Shown here piece by piece: positions 1 through 12,608 of a stretch of 64,000 nucleotides of DNA. The translations under genes were made by a program, and so were the position numbers. Under the pieces are notes generated by a model. The model ran no database searches. It had not been told where the DNA came from and saw only the letters and a program-made list of their open reading frames with translations. The stretch comes from Bromus sterilis (taxonomy: Eukaryota > Streptophyta > Magnoliopsida > Poales > Poaceae). The DNA is taken from positions 346,221,324 to 346,285,323 of the forward strand of contig OX465598.1 in the NCBI GenBank assembly GCA_950022295.1, given 5' to 3'. The stretch's first letter is position 1. Each line of letters opens with the position of its first letter.

Positions 1-1834
1 CAGTTCTATCAACAAGAGACCAGACTTTATTTCTCTCGAACTGATTAAGTTCTTCGAGCATTGCAGTCATCCAGTCTGAGTCCTTCATGGCTTCATCGAA
101 TTTTGATGGTTCTAGCATGGATACAAACGAGAAATTTCCACAGAAGTTAGCTAATCGAGTACGAGAGCGAGTGGTGGGACGACCTGGTATGCGAATTTCT
201 TCGAGAATTGAGTCGACGTCCACTCTTCTTCAAACATGAGGTAAAACTCCTTCATCATCTTGCGGATCCGGTGGTTCTTCGGGATCAGCTTGTCCTTCGG
301 GATCAGTTTGTCCTTCGGGATTGTTTCCTTCGGGTTCAGCTTGTCCTTCGGGATGAGCAATTTCTTCGTTTATGCGTTCTCCTTCGACCTGTACATCATT
401 TGCTTCCGGATGTTGATCTCTAGCGCCCCGGGCTATGTGTGGGAACATTGGACCATCATCATCCTTGTTGGCTTGACGTGCATTTCCTTCGACAGGTCGA
501 ATATCTCCAATAGCCATGTACCTGATAACTTCATCCAATGGTGGTTCATCCAGGTTAAGAGGTAATTGCTCCTTTTGAGAGCCGTTAGTTTCATCAAATC
601 GAACATTTACAGTTTCTACAACTTTGCCAAGATGAGAGTTGTAAACTCTGTAAGTGTGAGAATTGGAACAATAACCTAGGAGAAAACCTTCGTGAGCCTT
701 TGGGGCAAACTTGGAGCTGTGATTCATATCTCTGATATAACAGGGAGCACCAAAAACCCTGAGATATGAAACATTTGGCTTTTTACCAGTGATGAGTTCA
801 TGTGAAGTTTTCTTCAGAAATTTGTGCAGATAAACCTTGTTGATGATATGACATGCAGTATTAATTGCTTCGGCCCAGAACCTGATAGGAGTCTTGTATT
901 CAGCAAGCATTGTTCTGGCCATTTCAATAAGTGTTCGATTCTTTCTCTCGACCACACCATTTTGTTGCGGTGTATAAGCAGCCGGGAATTCATGAGTAAA
1001 GCCATATTCATCAAGAAATTCTTCGATATGAGTGTTTTTGAATTCTGTACCATTATCACTTCTGATATGCTTGAGAGATAATTCATATTCAGTCTGAGCT
1101 CTCTTTGCGAAAGTTTTGAAGATTTCAACAACCTTGCTTTTGTCATCTAGAAAGAAAACCCAAGTATATCGAGAGAAATCATCAACAATAACCAGACCAT
1201 ACTTGTTACCTCCGAGACTAGCATAATTTTGAGAACCGAATAAATCCATATGAAGTAATTATAGAGGACGAGTAGTAGTCATTATAGTTTTTGTTGAGTG
1301 ATGTTTCTTGGCAATCTTTCCTGCTTCACAGGCACTGCATAGACGATCTTTATCGAACTTAAGATTATCAATTCCAACGATGTTCTTCTTCGAGATAAGA
1401 GTTTGAAGATTTTTCATTCCTGCATGCCCAATTCTTCGGTGCCATAGCCAACCAGAAGTGGCTTTGGCCATTAGACACGTGGACAGTGCAGGTCCCGAAG
1501 AAAAATCAACGATATAAAGATCACCTTTGCGATATCCTTCGAACACGAAGGAATAATCATCCTGTGAAAAGACAACACAACGAGAAGCAGAAAACAGTAC
1601 AAGCATACCCATATCACAAAGTTTTGAGATAGACGTAAGATTATATCCAAGTGATTGAACAAGCATAACCTTATCAATATGCTTATCCTTCGATATAGCA
1701 ACCTTACCCAAACCAAGTACTTTTCCTTTGTTGTTGTCACCGAAGGTAATGTGTCTCTGTGAAGATTCAGTGAGTTTGTCTTCGGTGAACAAATCTTTGT
1801 CTCCGGTCATATGATTTGTACATCCACTATCCAT
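1..1834 (-). pseudogene. copia pol: protease, integrase and start of reverse transcriptase
   Basis: Read from 1834 down to 1. An aspartic-protease DSG motif (MDSGCTNHMTG) opens the segment. It is followed by the HHCC integrase zinc site (H-x4-H then CSAC) and the integrase core with its three acidic residues in HMDLFG, RSDNGTEF and VVERKN. A stop at about 1256 splits PR from IN, and the integrase frame ends at 230. Between about 130 and 1 the minus strand encodes the usual entry into copia reverse transcriptase (EAMKDSDWMTAMLEELNQFE). The polymerase core is outside the window. The frame breaks make this a non-functional remnant. Confidence 0.85.
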
Positions 1835-1875
1835 GACCCATTCGGATCCACCGGAGACATAGCCCTGCAGAAGAA

Positions 1876-2832
1876 TTAGTTCTTCTTAACCACCCACAAA
1901 CGAGCAGGTGACTTAGAAGGCATGGAAGAGCTAGATGGGGCAGCAATATTATAGCGAACGGGATTGCATTGTCTATCTGGACCATCAAGCACACCATAAA
2001 TATAATTCCTCGACGAGGGGTTAGAGTACTGATGGGTAACAGCAACTTTGGTGTTATTGTTACGATGACGATAAATATTTCTATCGACACGATAGTATTC
2101 CTTCTGGGGAACATTTGAAGCAGGCACCAAGGGTTCATTTCTATCCTCGAGAGAATAGTAGTGATTCGGTGGTACCGAGGATTTTCCCTGCATAGAATGG
2201 TTAGGGGGCAGTTTTTCTACGAGAGATTTGCGAACCCAAATCGGTCGCTTATAGAAACCATTCTTCGGAGGAGTACCAACGAATTCAGCCGACACCTTCC
2301 CTTCCTGATTTTTGATAAGCTTGTAGTCAAAATCAAGTGATTCATCAATAATGGCTTTATCAATTTTGCAACTGAAACCTGAAAGGTTAGCAATATCAAT
2401 GGGCTTTTCTTTCGCAAGAATCCAGACAGTTTTAGGATACTTCTCGGGTTCCCAGTAGGTTCCATCAGGATTGATTTTCCTTTCGAAGCCAACTCCTTCG
2501 TTTCGTGGATTCCTGTGAAGAAGAGCCTTTCGTAGGATATCGCATAGGTACTGGTGTCCCTGCACACTTTTGAACATGCCTGTTTCAAATAAAATTTTCA
2601 ACCTGAGGAGTTCCTCGGTAATGGTTTCCTCGTTCGAGGGGTTAGTATCATCAATAACAATAGGTTGCTTTCCTTTCGATCTCTCAGAAATAGACTCAAT
2701 TTTACTTCGTTCCAAACAAGTTAAGCAAGGAGAAGTAGATTCATTTTTAGCTTCTGAGCCTTGTTGAGTCATGAGCGTGAGATTGACACTTTCCAACTCT
2801 TCATTAGCCTCTCTCAGTTTCTCGAGAGCCAT
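1876..2832 (-). pseudogene. copia gag-pol linker region
   Basis: This is an open minus-strand segment of 318 codons between the gag frame and the protease. It begins with a short predicted coiled coil (EKLREANEELESVNL). A basic, asparagine- and proline-rich region follows and ends at WVVKKN immediately before the protease. This kind of spacer is usual between the zinc knuckle and protease in large-gag copia elements. No enzymatic motif is visible. Stops on both sides separate it from gag and pol, which in an intact element would form one polyprotein. Confidence 0.6.
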
Positions 2833-2939
2833 TTTCCTTTGAAGGAATTCATAGGTTAGATTCTCCTAGTCCACTGAGAGAAGATCATGCCGAGAGGAAA
2901 GCTCATCATACTTTTCCTTCAGAGCAGCATGCTCATTCG

Positions 2940-4493
2940 TCAAATTTGACCTTTCTCAATCTCATCAATCAACAAGGTCTCAGATTTTTGAATAGTTTCA
3001 CTTAGAGAATCTAGCTCATCTTGTTGGTTAGAAGCAATTTTGGCAAGTTTAGCATAGCTTATCCTAGAGTTACTTTCATAAGCAGATCCATCAGAACTAT
3101 CGTAGGAATTCTTTGATGAGGATACCTTAGCCTTGGCCATGAAGCAGTAAGCTGGAGATTCATCTTCGCTGCTTTGGTTGGTGAAGAATGAACTTGAAGT
3201 CTTGCTCGAAGCAAATGCTAAACCAGCAACACCATCAGATTCTGAACCAGAACCAGAACCAGATCTTGGGTTTGATTCAGCTTCGGAACCGGATGCTTCA
3301 TCTTCAGAGTTCATCTCTTTACCCAGATAGGCTTTGGCACGGTGGGAATTCTTTCGTCGAGAGGAATGTGATTTCGAGGAAGAACTCTCTCGATGCTTGT
3401 GATACTTCTTCTTCTTCTTGTCATCATCAGAACCGTCTTTCTTGTCTTTTCTGGACTTTGAATCATATCTTTTCGACTCATAGTTTTTGCTCGATCTGTG
3501 AGACTTGCTCGAAGAGTTGCTGTGAGAATGCTTTGATCTATGTTCAATTTCCCAGAGAGGACAATCAGCAATGAAGTGACCTGGCTTCTTGCACTTGTAG
3601 CAACAGTTATCTTTCGCTGAAGATTTTCTGGATGATGATCGATGCTGTGATGAATTGCTCGAATGTCTTGAAGAGTAGTTTTTCTTCGGTGAAGAGGAGT
3701 TCCTTCTCTGAAAGCGGTTGAATCTTCTCATTATCAGTGCCAGATCTTTTCCAATGTTCTCGGGGTCATCTGAGGCACAACCAGATTCAGAACTAGCTTC
3801 AGGAGAGGAGTGATGTGAAGCTCTGGCCTTTAGTGCATGAGATTTTCTTCGAGTCCCATTAACATCTCGTTTTTCATCTTCTTCCATCTCGAAGGTATTG
3901 AGTCTCTCAAGAATATCAGCGGCAACTAGATCCTTGAAATCAGTCCTTTCCTTAATCATCAGCACAATGTGATCGAAGGAATCATCAAGCGAACGGAGCA
4001 AGGTTCTGACAATAATCCGATTGGTAATGTCTTCGGCACCGAGGGAAATCAGTTCATTTGACAGCGCGGTGAGTCTGCTGTATATGGAGCTGACTTTATC
4101 TCCCTCGTGCATCTTGAAACGATAGAACTTGCTTCGAAGGGTGTCAATTCGAGCATCTTTCTGAGTAGAGACACCTTCACCAATCTTCTCGAGATAGTCC
4201 CAAACACCTTTGGACGAAGAAATATTCTTGACCTCATGATATTTTTCTGGAATCAGATGATTTGTAATGAAAACCCAGACTTCAGCATCAAGCTCTATCT
4301 TCTTTGCCTCTTCAGGAGTGATAGCATTTTTGTCTTTGACAGTTACACCATTCTTGACAACTTCCCAAGCGGCAGAGTTGATAGCCATGATATTCCTCTT
4401 CATTTTGTCCTTCCAATAGGGATAGTCCTTCCCATTGAAGATAGGGATTGGTTGCCTCGAGCGAACAGCTGCAAACGACATTCTTGACAACAC
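2940..4493 (-). pseudogene. copia Gag polyprotein with one zinc knuckle
   Basis: 517 codons starting at the ATG at 4493, about 45 nt inside the primer binding site. The N-terminal half has the copia Gag fold signature (IFNGKDYPYWKDKMKR, then the WVFITNHL and VWDYLEKIGEG region). The second half is serine-, lysine- and histidine-rich and contains one CCHC knuckle (CYKCKKPGHFIADC), the nucleocapsid RNA-binding site. The frame stops at 2940, before the rest of the polyprotein, so the copy is probably inactive even though this segment is open. Gag normally forms the cytoplasmic virus-like particle that packages element RNA. Confidence 0.8.
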
Positions 4494-4537
4494 TCCAGGT
4501 TGTTAGACCAAAATACGCAGAGCGTAGGGAGTGCCTA

Positions 4538-4549
4538 GCTCTGATACCA
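4538..4549 (-). other. primer binding site (initiator tRNA-Met type) of the left copia
   Basis: The minus strand reads TGGTATCAGAGC, the standard plant copia primer binding site complementary to the 3' end of initiator tRNA-Met. It lies just inside the LTR and fixes the orientation of the element. Confidence 0.85.
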
Positions 4550-4550
4550 A

Positions 4551-5816
4551 TTCAAAGCTCAAGAATGATCAGAGGGGGAGGGGGTGAATGATCACTTCTA
4601 AAAATTCTAAAGAACTTAGAAGGAATTCATGCAAACTGCGAAGGACTAAGGCATCTCGAAGGAAATACAGTATCGAAAGTAATGCATGGCTCGAAAGGAT
4701 TGGGGACGAAGGAAAACATCGAAGGCAAACAGGCAACGAGTAAATACTTAATTTAAATGCATGAAGGAAAACGAGCCTGACACGACGATGTTTGATAAAC
4801 CAGTTCACACTCTGCAAAGTGCTACGTCTGGTTGGAGGGACTGGTGATTGAACACCTGGAGCAAAACTCTCTCCGTCCTACTCTCCACTACAACAAACTC
4901 CTCGAGCTTGTCCAGTTTTCACTCGTGGTAGATGATTCAGGACATCTGCGAGACCTTTACAAACTTCCTTCAGCAGTGACAATTACTCTTCGACTGCTTG
5001 ACAGGCGACGCCTAACCGTCTAGGAGACTTGCAGTTCTCCAAGATAAAAGGATCGGCTAATCTCGACCTAAGTCACTGTGAATTGCTCAACTCAGTTCAG
5101 ACTTGGGTTTTCGTTTTCTTTCGATGAATCTCTCTTGGGATGCTCACAGACTTCTGTCTTAGAATCTTCAGTGGAGCAGCCAACCCGAAATGGCGGGTAG
5201 GTGCGGGGTATTTATAGTTGGCGATCCCGATGGGTAAAATGACTGAAGTGACCCGATGCGACCGCTTGACGCGTGTCCACAACGGTCGGAATCCAATCAC
5301 TGCGCAACTTTACTTGAGGAACAAGTAAGCTGACTAACCGAACGAGTTCTCTCTCGAAGGCACGAAGTGCGATGACTTTTCCTTCGAGCTATTCACTCGA
5401 CTCAGTAAGATTTCTCTCGGTAGGCTTTCGTGGGTTTAGGTTGAGCAGAGCAAATTCACTTCGACTAAGATCTCAACTAGCAAACCCCTCTTGATAGTAC
5501 GATTTTTCCTACGACTCAAGAAAATAAAGAGAAACTAGTTAAAAGACTAAGTCTTCGACCAGCTTCAGCTTTCTCCTCGTTGCGCTTTTACTCGAGAGAG
5601 ACTTTTTCTTCGACTACATTTTTAGGGGTCGTCTTCCTTCAAAGATTTCGGTAGATGACTGCAGCTCTGCTGCAGTGAGTTGTCCTTCGACCTTCTACTT
5701 GCAAACTCCATTCTTTCGGAACCTAAGTATCTGTTTATACTCGAAAACAATATTAGTTCCACTTATGCTTTGTCCAACAATGTCCAAAACCTTCGGGGGC
5801 AAAACTTGCTCTTACA
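4551..5816 (-). repeat. 5' LTR of the left copia
   Basis: Non-coding block between the primer binding site and the interrupted mariner transposase. Its minus-strand start, TGTAAGAGCAAGTTTTGCCC, begins with the expected TG at 5816. The inner end is unclear: no clean CA abuts the primer site, and a TGATCA at 4566-4571 is an alternative end. Only one LTR lies in the window, so it cannot be aligned to its partner. Confidence 0.6.
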
Positions 5817-6134
5817 ATATCGAACCATTTTTCGTCAATGTGAACTATGTTCTGCATATCACTAAAGGAAGGCATAGCATTTTGTATTGTACTGGGATCA
5901 ATCATTGAAGTGCAAAACTTCAGCCTTGATATTTTGTTTTCTGGTTTCAGAGAGGGCTTGATAGAGCTTGTGTGGCGCCTTATTTCTTTCCATTTGAACC
6001 TTGTTTGCAATGTAGAGTATGGGACATCCAACGACCTAGCAAGTGCCCTCATTGTTGTGTACATCTTCCTCTCCTTCAGGCATGTGTACATCTTCCTCTT
6101 CTTCAGGTGGAGTGCTATTCAGATCGAGAACCAT
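5817..6134 (-). pseudogene. mariner-like transposase, N-terminal fragment
   Basis: From an ATG near 6134 the minus strand encodes an acidic leader (VLDLNSTPPEEEEDVHM). After a frameshift comes a helix-turn-helix segment (ARSLDVPYSTLQTRF), and then the signature HIDEKWF, which carries the first catalytic aspartate of plant mariner transposases. The sequence switches to copia LTR two codons later, so the second and third catalytic acids are missing. The protein would bind terminal repeats and cut and paste at TA sites if whole. This fragment cannot do so. Confidence 0.8.
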
Positions 6135-7157
6135 AGTGATGTGCTATTCAACACCTGCCAATCATTAAGAAATTGTTAGAGATATAAAAAGTGTCTAGTG
6201 TCTAGTGAATAAAGTGATTTACTGTACTTTTTTTTGCAGCAGAGCAACAACAACAGAGCAAGAGCAGCAGAGAAATAGCAATGTGAGTAGCACTGAAAAA
6301 ATGACAAGCAGCAGAGCAACAATGTGAGTATCTTTTTATGAGTATAGTAAGCAATCAGTATGACAAAGTGCATACTCTTTCAGATTAGTAGTCTGAATTC
6401 AATGCTCCTAGTGTAGTACTCCTAGATTTATCTTTTTCTCTTGCTGACAGCAGCTCTGAACATTGAACTAAATTCAGTTTGCAATATCAGCAGAACTTGG
6501 GGCAAGATGAGAAGGAGATGGAGTGAATTGCCAGTTGCATATGTGAGAAAGAGCACATTGCCACTGATATCACCAAGGTGAATTTTTTAACACTTTGTCT
6601 GAATTCATATTTAAGCTAGATATCTGCTGGGGTAATCAAGTGCATGTGAATTCAGAGAGTTCTTTGTCTTGTTTCACAAGTGAATTCAGAGAAGTGCTAG
6701 TCCTAGTAACTACAGGAGATAGTGACATCATTTTTTAACAGTAATCTGAATTTTTTTAACAGTAATTCAGACCGATGCAAACTGTTATGTGAGATGGTGA
6801 AAACTGTAGCAAACTGAATCCAGTGAGATGCTAGCAAACTGTATGTATTCAGTAGTAACAAGTGCAAACAACATCTTTTGTCTTGTGATCTTGTGGAAAC
6901 AACATCTTTAGTTTGAAAATGGAGTTGACAAAGTGTATGTTCTTGTTTCAGACTAAAACAACAGATCAACCGAGCAATAGCAGTGCAAACTTGGCTCTGA
7001 ACAACAAAGGAAAAACATAGCAATAACAGCAGCAGAGCAATAGAAGAGCAATAGCAGAGCAACACTTGGCTCTAAACATTGAACCAAAGTATGCAGTGCA
7101 AACTAAATTCAGTTTGCAAATTGCTCTATTTTCTGTGCCAGAATTTGATTTAATTTG
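6135..7157 (-). other. 5' region of mariner-like element, no gene
   Basis: AT-rich sequence with repeated short words such as CAGAGCAA and TTCAGTTTGCAA. The latter occurs at about 6475 and 7125 in similar surroundings, pointing to an old internal duplication. A TTTCAGACTAAAACAACAG word at about 6950 recurs at about 13117, on the far side of the copia array. No open frame here resembles a protein. It most likely holds the promoter and intron of the transposase gene. Confidence 0.45.
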
Positions 7158-7530
7158 TGTTAGAATAAATCTGCAGCGCATAGTAGATCATCCGAGGATC
7201 AAGCAATCACACGAGGCACGACACCGAGATTTGTTAACGAGGTTCACCGAATATCGGCTACATCCCCGGGGCTTGACTATGGGCGCTCCTCCCCATGACA
7301 CCGCTACAATACCGCACACCGGCCACCCAGGCGCCGGCACACACCGCCGGCTCCCCCTGCGTGCCTGTGCTATTATGTTGGCATAGGTTACAACCGTGGG
7401 GTGCCCCTCATTATATGAGAGCCCAAGGATACAACGTGTCCGACTCCAACACTACACGTATCCTACCCACACTACAACTCTAAGTCCAATGTAACCCAAC
7501 TCGTACACTATATTCGACACAAACTCAACA
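7158..7530 (-). repeat. LTR copy 1 of tandem copia
   Basis: 373 bp, TG at the left and CA at the right. It carries AACGTGTCC near 7435, a variant shared with LTR 4 but not with LTR 2 and LTR 3. It is the outer left LTR, next to target copy ATTTG. Confidence 0.9.
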
Positions 7531-8974
7531 AACTCCACCTTGGCGAATATTTTCCACCACCTTGAATTTGTCCATGCGTCAAACTTCCATGTACTCCAGA
7601 CTTGTGTTGTCTTCTTCGTAGCTTACAGAGAGCTACTCGACGAGTCTACCGCAGACCCGCCTCCTCCGTGAGATCCTTCCGCTATTCCTGCAACTCCAGC
7701 TTCCGTGACTCCACCTGCAATAGTGCTCCCTTGCAACCTGTAAAGATGCGAAGCCGTCCTCTCTCCAATCATCACGATCACCTCATCTTCCATGATTTTC
7801 AAGGTCTTCTTATCCCGATCACAACGGAATTCCATACCACAATCATGAAGAACTCCAAGCGAAATTAGATTCCTTCTTAGCCCTGGCACATGCCTGACTC
7901 CCCGAAGCATCCGCTCAACTCCGTCAAACAACTTGATTTTGATGTCACCTATTCCAGCAACACGTTAACCTGTGTTATCGCCCACATAGGCTGAACCAAA
8001 CTCACCAGACTTATACGAAGAGAACCACTCCCGGTTGGGTGTCGCATGAAAAGAGCTAGCTGAATCCGACATCCACGCTTCACTTTTGGTTGACCGCCTG
8101 TTTGATACTACGAGAACATCACTACTGCTGTCTGAGTCATCACCACGAGCTGCCACATTAGCACTAGACTCACCATCCAGATCTTCCACGGCGAATTCTC
8201 ATCCATCACATGATACATAACTGCGTCCATCTTAGCTAACATAGCATCCCGCAACGCCTTCAAGCATCCCTGTTGTGCCAATAAATCTTTCACCCGTGTC
8301 TGCCATAACCCAAAGTTTCCAGTTCCGTTGAACTTCTTCAACTCAAATCTGGTACCCGTTGGCGCCATGATTCTTTGTATAGCTGACACTGCGAAAAATA
8401 ATCTGAGCTTCTCTTCACGTGACCCCCAAGTACACGGTTGTACTAATAGCAAAAAACCACTTTTGGTCTTCACGTAATACTAGTTTCTCCCTTGGCTCCA
8501 ACTTCCGATGCAGTGCTAATTGCTTTGCTGCCTGCTAGTTCCAATTAGACGCTTGTATCGCTGATGGATTCTTTCCGCCTCAACCGATCTGTTCTTGCTG
8601 CTTCCGTATCAAGCGCGAGGACAACCAGGACTCGGTCCTGTTTTTGTTTCCATAACAAACTCTCGATAGCTAGGTTTTGCTTGCCGGACGATCCAGCGCG
8701 TGACTCGCCCGCCTTGCAACCCGCGTCTTCCGCCATGGCCGCTGCCTTCGCATGCGTCTTGAACCAACGCCCGATCGGCCTGCAGCCTGCTTGTGCACCG
8801 CGCCGCGCCGCTGGTGTACGCCAAAAGCGACCGCGCTTCCTTGCTTCCAATTGCAATTAGTAATCGCCGACTTCCGATTGCATCAATTGCTTGTACGTAC
8901 AAACAATACCGATCCACGACGAGTTCTCCTCAGCCTCTAGATCAACGCCTTTCTAACCTTGCTCTGATACCACT
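7531..8974 (-). pseudogene. Internal region 1 of tandem copia with gag and protease remnants
   Basis: Minus strand. A gag start (MAPTGTRFELKKFNGTG, ATG near 8368) is fused by internal deletion to a protease segment (LVVSNRRSTKSEAWMSDSA, with a protease-like DSASSFH instead of a usual DSG/DTG). A GAG-pre-integrase stretch (VPGLRRNLISLGVLHDCG) follows. No integrase or reverse transcriptase remains. The polypurine tract AAGGTGGAG lies at the left end beside LTR 1. A stop near 7967 separates the protease from the downstream part. This unit has TCCGAC near 8070 where units 2 and 3 have TCCAAC. Confidence 0.8.
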
Positions 8975-9347
8975 TGTTAGAATAAATCTGCAGCGCATAG
9001 TAGATCATCCGAGGATCAAGCAATCACACGAGGCACGACACCGAGATTTGTTAACGAGGTTCACCGAATATCGGCTACATCCCCGGGGCTTGACTATGGG
9101 CGCTCCTCCCCATGACACCGCTACAATACCGCACACCGGCCACCCAGGCGCCGGCACACACCGCCGGCTCCCCCTGCGTGCCTGTGCTATTATGTTGGCA
9201 TAGGTTACAACCGTGGGGTGCCCCTCATTATATGAGAGCCCAAGGATACAACATGTCCGACTCCAACACTACACGTATCCTACCCACACTACAACTCTAA
9301 GTCCAATGTAACCCAACTCGTACACTATATTCGACACAAACTCAACA
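8975..9347 (-). repeat. LTR copy 2 of tandem copia
   Basis: 373 bp, internal junction LTR. It has AACATGTCC like LTR 3. The primer binding site of unit 1 is at 8961-8972, directly before it. Confidence 0.9.
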
Positions 9348-10791
9348 AACTCCACCTTGGCGAATATTTTCCACCACCTTGAATTTGTCCATGCGTCAAA
9401 CTTCCATGTACTCCAGACTTGTGTTGTCTTCTTCGTAGCTTACAGAGAGCTACTCGACGAGTCTACCGCAGACCCGCCGCCTCCGTGAGATCCTTCCGCT
9501 ATTCCTGCAACTCCAGCTTCCGTGACTCCACCTGCAATAGTGCTCCCTTGCAACCTGTAAAGATGCGAAGCCGTCCTCTCTCCAATCATCACGATCACCT
9601 CATCTTCCATGATTTTCAAGGTCTTCTTATCCCGATCACAACGGAATTCCATACCACAATCATGAAGAACTCCAAGCGAAATTAGATTCCTTCTTAGCCC
9701 TGGCACATGCCTGACTCCCCGAAGCATCCGCTCAACTCCGTCAAACAACTTGATTTTGATGTCACCTATTCCAGCAACACGTTAACCTGTGTTATCGCCC
9801 ACATAGGCTGAACCAAACTCACCAGACTTATACGAAGAGAACCACTCCCGGTTGGGTGTCGCATGAAAAGAGCTAGCTGAATCCAACATCCACGCTTCAC
9901 TTTTGGTTGACCGCCTGTTTGATACTACGAGAACATCACTACTGCTGTCTGAGTCATCACCACGAGCTGCCACATTAGCACTAGACTCACCATCCAGATC
10001 TTCCACGGCGAATTCTCATCCATCACATGATACATAACTGCGTCCATCTTAGCTAACATAGCATCCCGCAACGCCTTCAAGCATCCCTGTTGTGCCAATA
10101 AATCTTTCACCCGTGTCTGCCATAACCCAAAGTTTCCAGTTCCGTTGAACTTCTTCAACTCAAATCTGGTACCCGTTGGCGCCATGATTCTTTGTATAGC
10201 TGACACTGCGAAAAATAATCTGAGCTTCTCTTCACGTGACCCCCAAGTACACGGCTGTACTAATAGCAAAAAACCACTTTTGGTCTTCACGTAATACTAG
10301 TTTCTCCCTTGGCTCCAACTTCCGATGCAGTGCTAATTGCTTTGCTGCCTGCTAGTTCCAATTAGACGCTTGTATCGCTGATGGATTCTTTCCGCCTCAA
10401 CCGATCTGTTCTTGCTGCTTCCGTATCAAGCGCGAGGACAACCAGGACTCGGTCCTGTTTTTGTTTCCATAACAAACTCTCGATAGCTAGGTTTTGCTTG
10501 CCGGACGATCCAGCGCGTGACTCGCCCGCCTTGCAACCCGCGTCTTCCGCCATGGCCGCTGCCTTCGCATGCGTCTTGAACCAACGCCCGATCGGCCTGC
10601 AGCCTGCTTGTGCACCGCGCCGCGCCGCTGGTGTACGCCAAAAGCGACCGCGCTTCCTTGCTTCCAATTGCAATTAGTAATCGCCGACTTCCGATTGCAT
10701 CAATTGCTTGTACGTACAAACAATACCGATCCACGACGAGTTCTCCTCAGCCTCTAGATCAACGCCTTTCTAACCTTGCTCTGATACCACT
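9348..10791 (-). pseudogene. Internal region 2 of tandem copia
   Basis: Same content and frame breaks as unit 1. By eye it is distinguished from unit 3 by one substitution (CCTGTTTGAT near 9915 against CCTATTTGAT near 11732). Units 2 and 3 share GCCGCCTCC near 9476 and 11293 where unit 1 has GCCTCCTCC. Confidence 0.8.
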
Positions 10792-11164
10792 TGTTAGAAT
10801 AAATCTGCAGCGCATAGTAGATCATCCGAGGATCAAGCAATCACACGAGGCACGACACCGAGATTTGTTAACGAGGTTCACCGAATATCGGCTACATCCC
10901 CGGGGCTTGACTATGGGCGCTCCTCCCCATGACACCGCTACAATACCGCACACCGGCCACCCAGGCGCCGGCACACACCGCCGGCTCCCCCTGCGTGCCT
11001 GTGCTATTATGTTGGCATAGGTTACAACCGTGGGGTGCCCCTCATTATATGAGAGCCCAAGGATACAACATGTCCGACTCCAACACTACACGTATCCTAC
11101 CCACACTACAACTCTAAGTCCAATGTAACCCAACTCGTACACTATATTCGACACAAACTCAACA
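10792..11164 (-). repeat. LTR copy 3 of tandem copia
   Basis: 373 bp, internal junction LTR, matching LTR 2 at the variant sites I checked. Confidence 0.9.
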
Positions 11165-12608
11165 AACTCCACCTTGGCGAATATTTTCCACCACCTTGAA
11201 TTTGTCCATGCGTCAAACTTCCATGTACTCCAGACTTGTGTTGTCTTCTTCGTAGCTTACAGAGAGCTACTCGACGAGTCTACCGCAGACCCGCCGCCTC
11301 CGTGAGATCCTTCCGCTATTCCTGCAACTCCAGCTTCCGTGACTCCACCTGCAATAGTGCTCCCTTGCAACCTGTAAAGATGCGAAGCCGTCCTCTCTCC
11401 AATCATCACGATCACCTCATCTTCCATGATTTTCAAGGTCTTCTTATCCCGATCACAACGGAATTCCATACCACAATCATGAAGAACTCCAAGCGAAATT
11501 AGATTCCTTCTTAGCCCTGGCACATGCCTGACTCCCCGAAGCATCCGCTCAACTCCGTCAAACAACTTGATTTTGATGTCACCTATTCCAGCAACACGTT
11601 AACCTGTGTTATCGCCCACATAGGCTGAACCAAACTCACCAGACTTATACGAAGAGAACCACTCCCGGTTGGGTGTCGCATGAAAAGAGCTAGCTGAATC
11701 CAACATCCACGCTTCACTTTTGGTTGACCGCCTATTTGATACTACGAGAACATCACTACTGCTGTCTGAGTCATCACCACGAGCTGCCACATTAGCACTA
11801 GACTCACCATCCAGATCTTCCACGGCGAATTCTCATCCATCACATGATACATAACTGCGTCCATCTTAGCTAACATAGCATCCCGCAACGCCTTCAAGCA
11901 TCCCTGTTGTGCCAATAAATCTTTCACCCGTGTCTGCCATAACCCAAAGTTTCCAGTTCCGTTGAACTTCTTCAACTCAAATCTGGTACCCGTTGGCGCC
12001 ATGATTCTTTGTATAGCTGACACTGCGAAAAATAATCTGAGCTTCTCTTCACGTGACCCCCAAGTACACGGCTGTACTAATAGCAAAAAACCACTTTTGG
12101 TCTTCACGTAATACTAGTTTCTCCCTTGGCTCCAACTTCCGATGCAGTGCTAATTGCTTTGCTGCCTGCTAGTTCCAATTAGACGCTTGTATCGCTGATG
12201 GATTCTTTCCGCCTCAACCGATCTGTTCTTGCTGCTTCCGTATCAAGCGCGAGGACAACCAGGACTCGGTCCTGTTTTTGTTTCCATAACAAACTCTCGA
12301 TAGCTAGGTTTTGCTTGCCGGACGATCCAGCGCGTGACTCGCCCGCCTTGCAACCCGCGTCTTCCGCCATGGCCGCTGCCTTCGCATGCGTCTTGAACCA
12401 ACGCCCGATCGGCCTGCAGCCTGCTTGTGCACCGCGCCGCGCCGCTGGTGTACGCCAAAAGCGACCGCGCTTCCTTGCTTCCAATTGCAATTAGTAATCG
12501 CCGACTTCCGATTGCATCAATTGCTTGTACGTACAAACAATACCGATCCACGACGAGTTCTCCTCAGCCTCTAGATCAACGCCTTTCTAACCTTGCTCTG
12601 ATACCACT
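11165..12608 (-). pseudogene. Internal region 3 of tandem copia
   Basis: Third copy of the 1444-bp internal region with the same truncated gag and protease. Its primer binding site is at 12595-12606 beside LTR 4. Confidence 0.8.

Larger units (their letters stand above)
1..5816 (-). mobile_element. Ty1/copia LTR retrotransposon, SIRE/Maximus-like, 5' part only
   Basis: Reading leftwards on the minus strand the order is LTR, initiator-tRNA-Met type primer binding site, long gag with one CCHC knuckle, protease, integrase and the first residues of reverse transcriptase. The order PR-IN-RT is diagnostic of copia. The large gag with a serine/lysine-rich tail suggests the SIRE/Maximus clade (inference). 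Several stop codons break the reading frame, so this copy is dead. Its right edge at 5816 falls inside a mariner transposase just after the HIDEKWF motif, so the element inserted into that gene. The other LTR and the second target-site copy lie outside the window. Confidence 0.85.

Noticed and set aside
8564..8860. 98-codon plus-strand frame repeated in each unit of the tandem copia (also near 10381 and 12198)
   Set aside because: It repeats only because the unit repeats; it is antisense to the element leader and has no motif.
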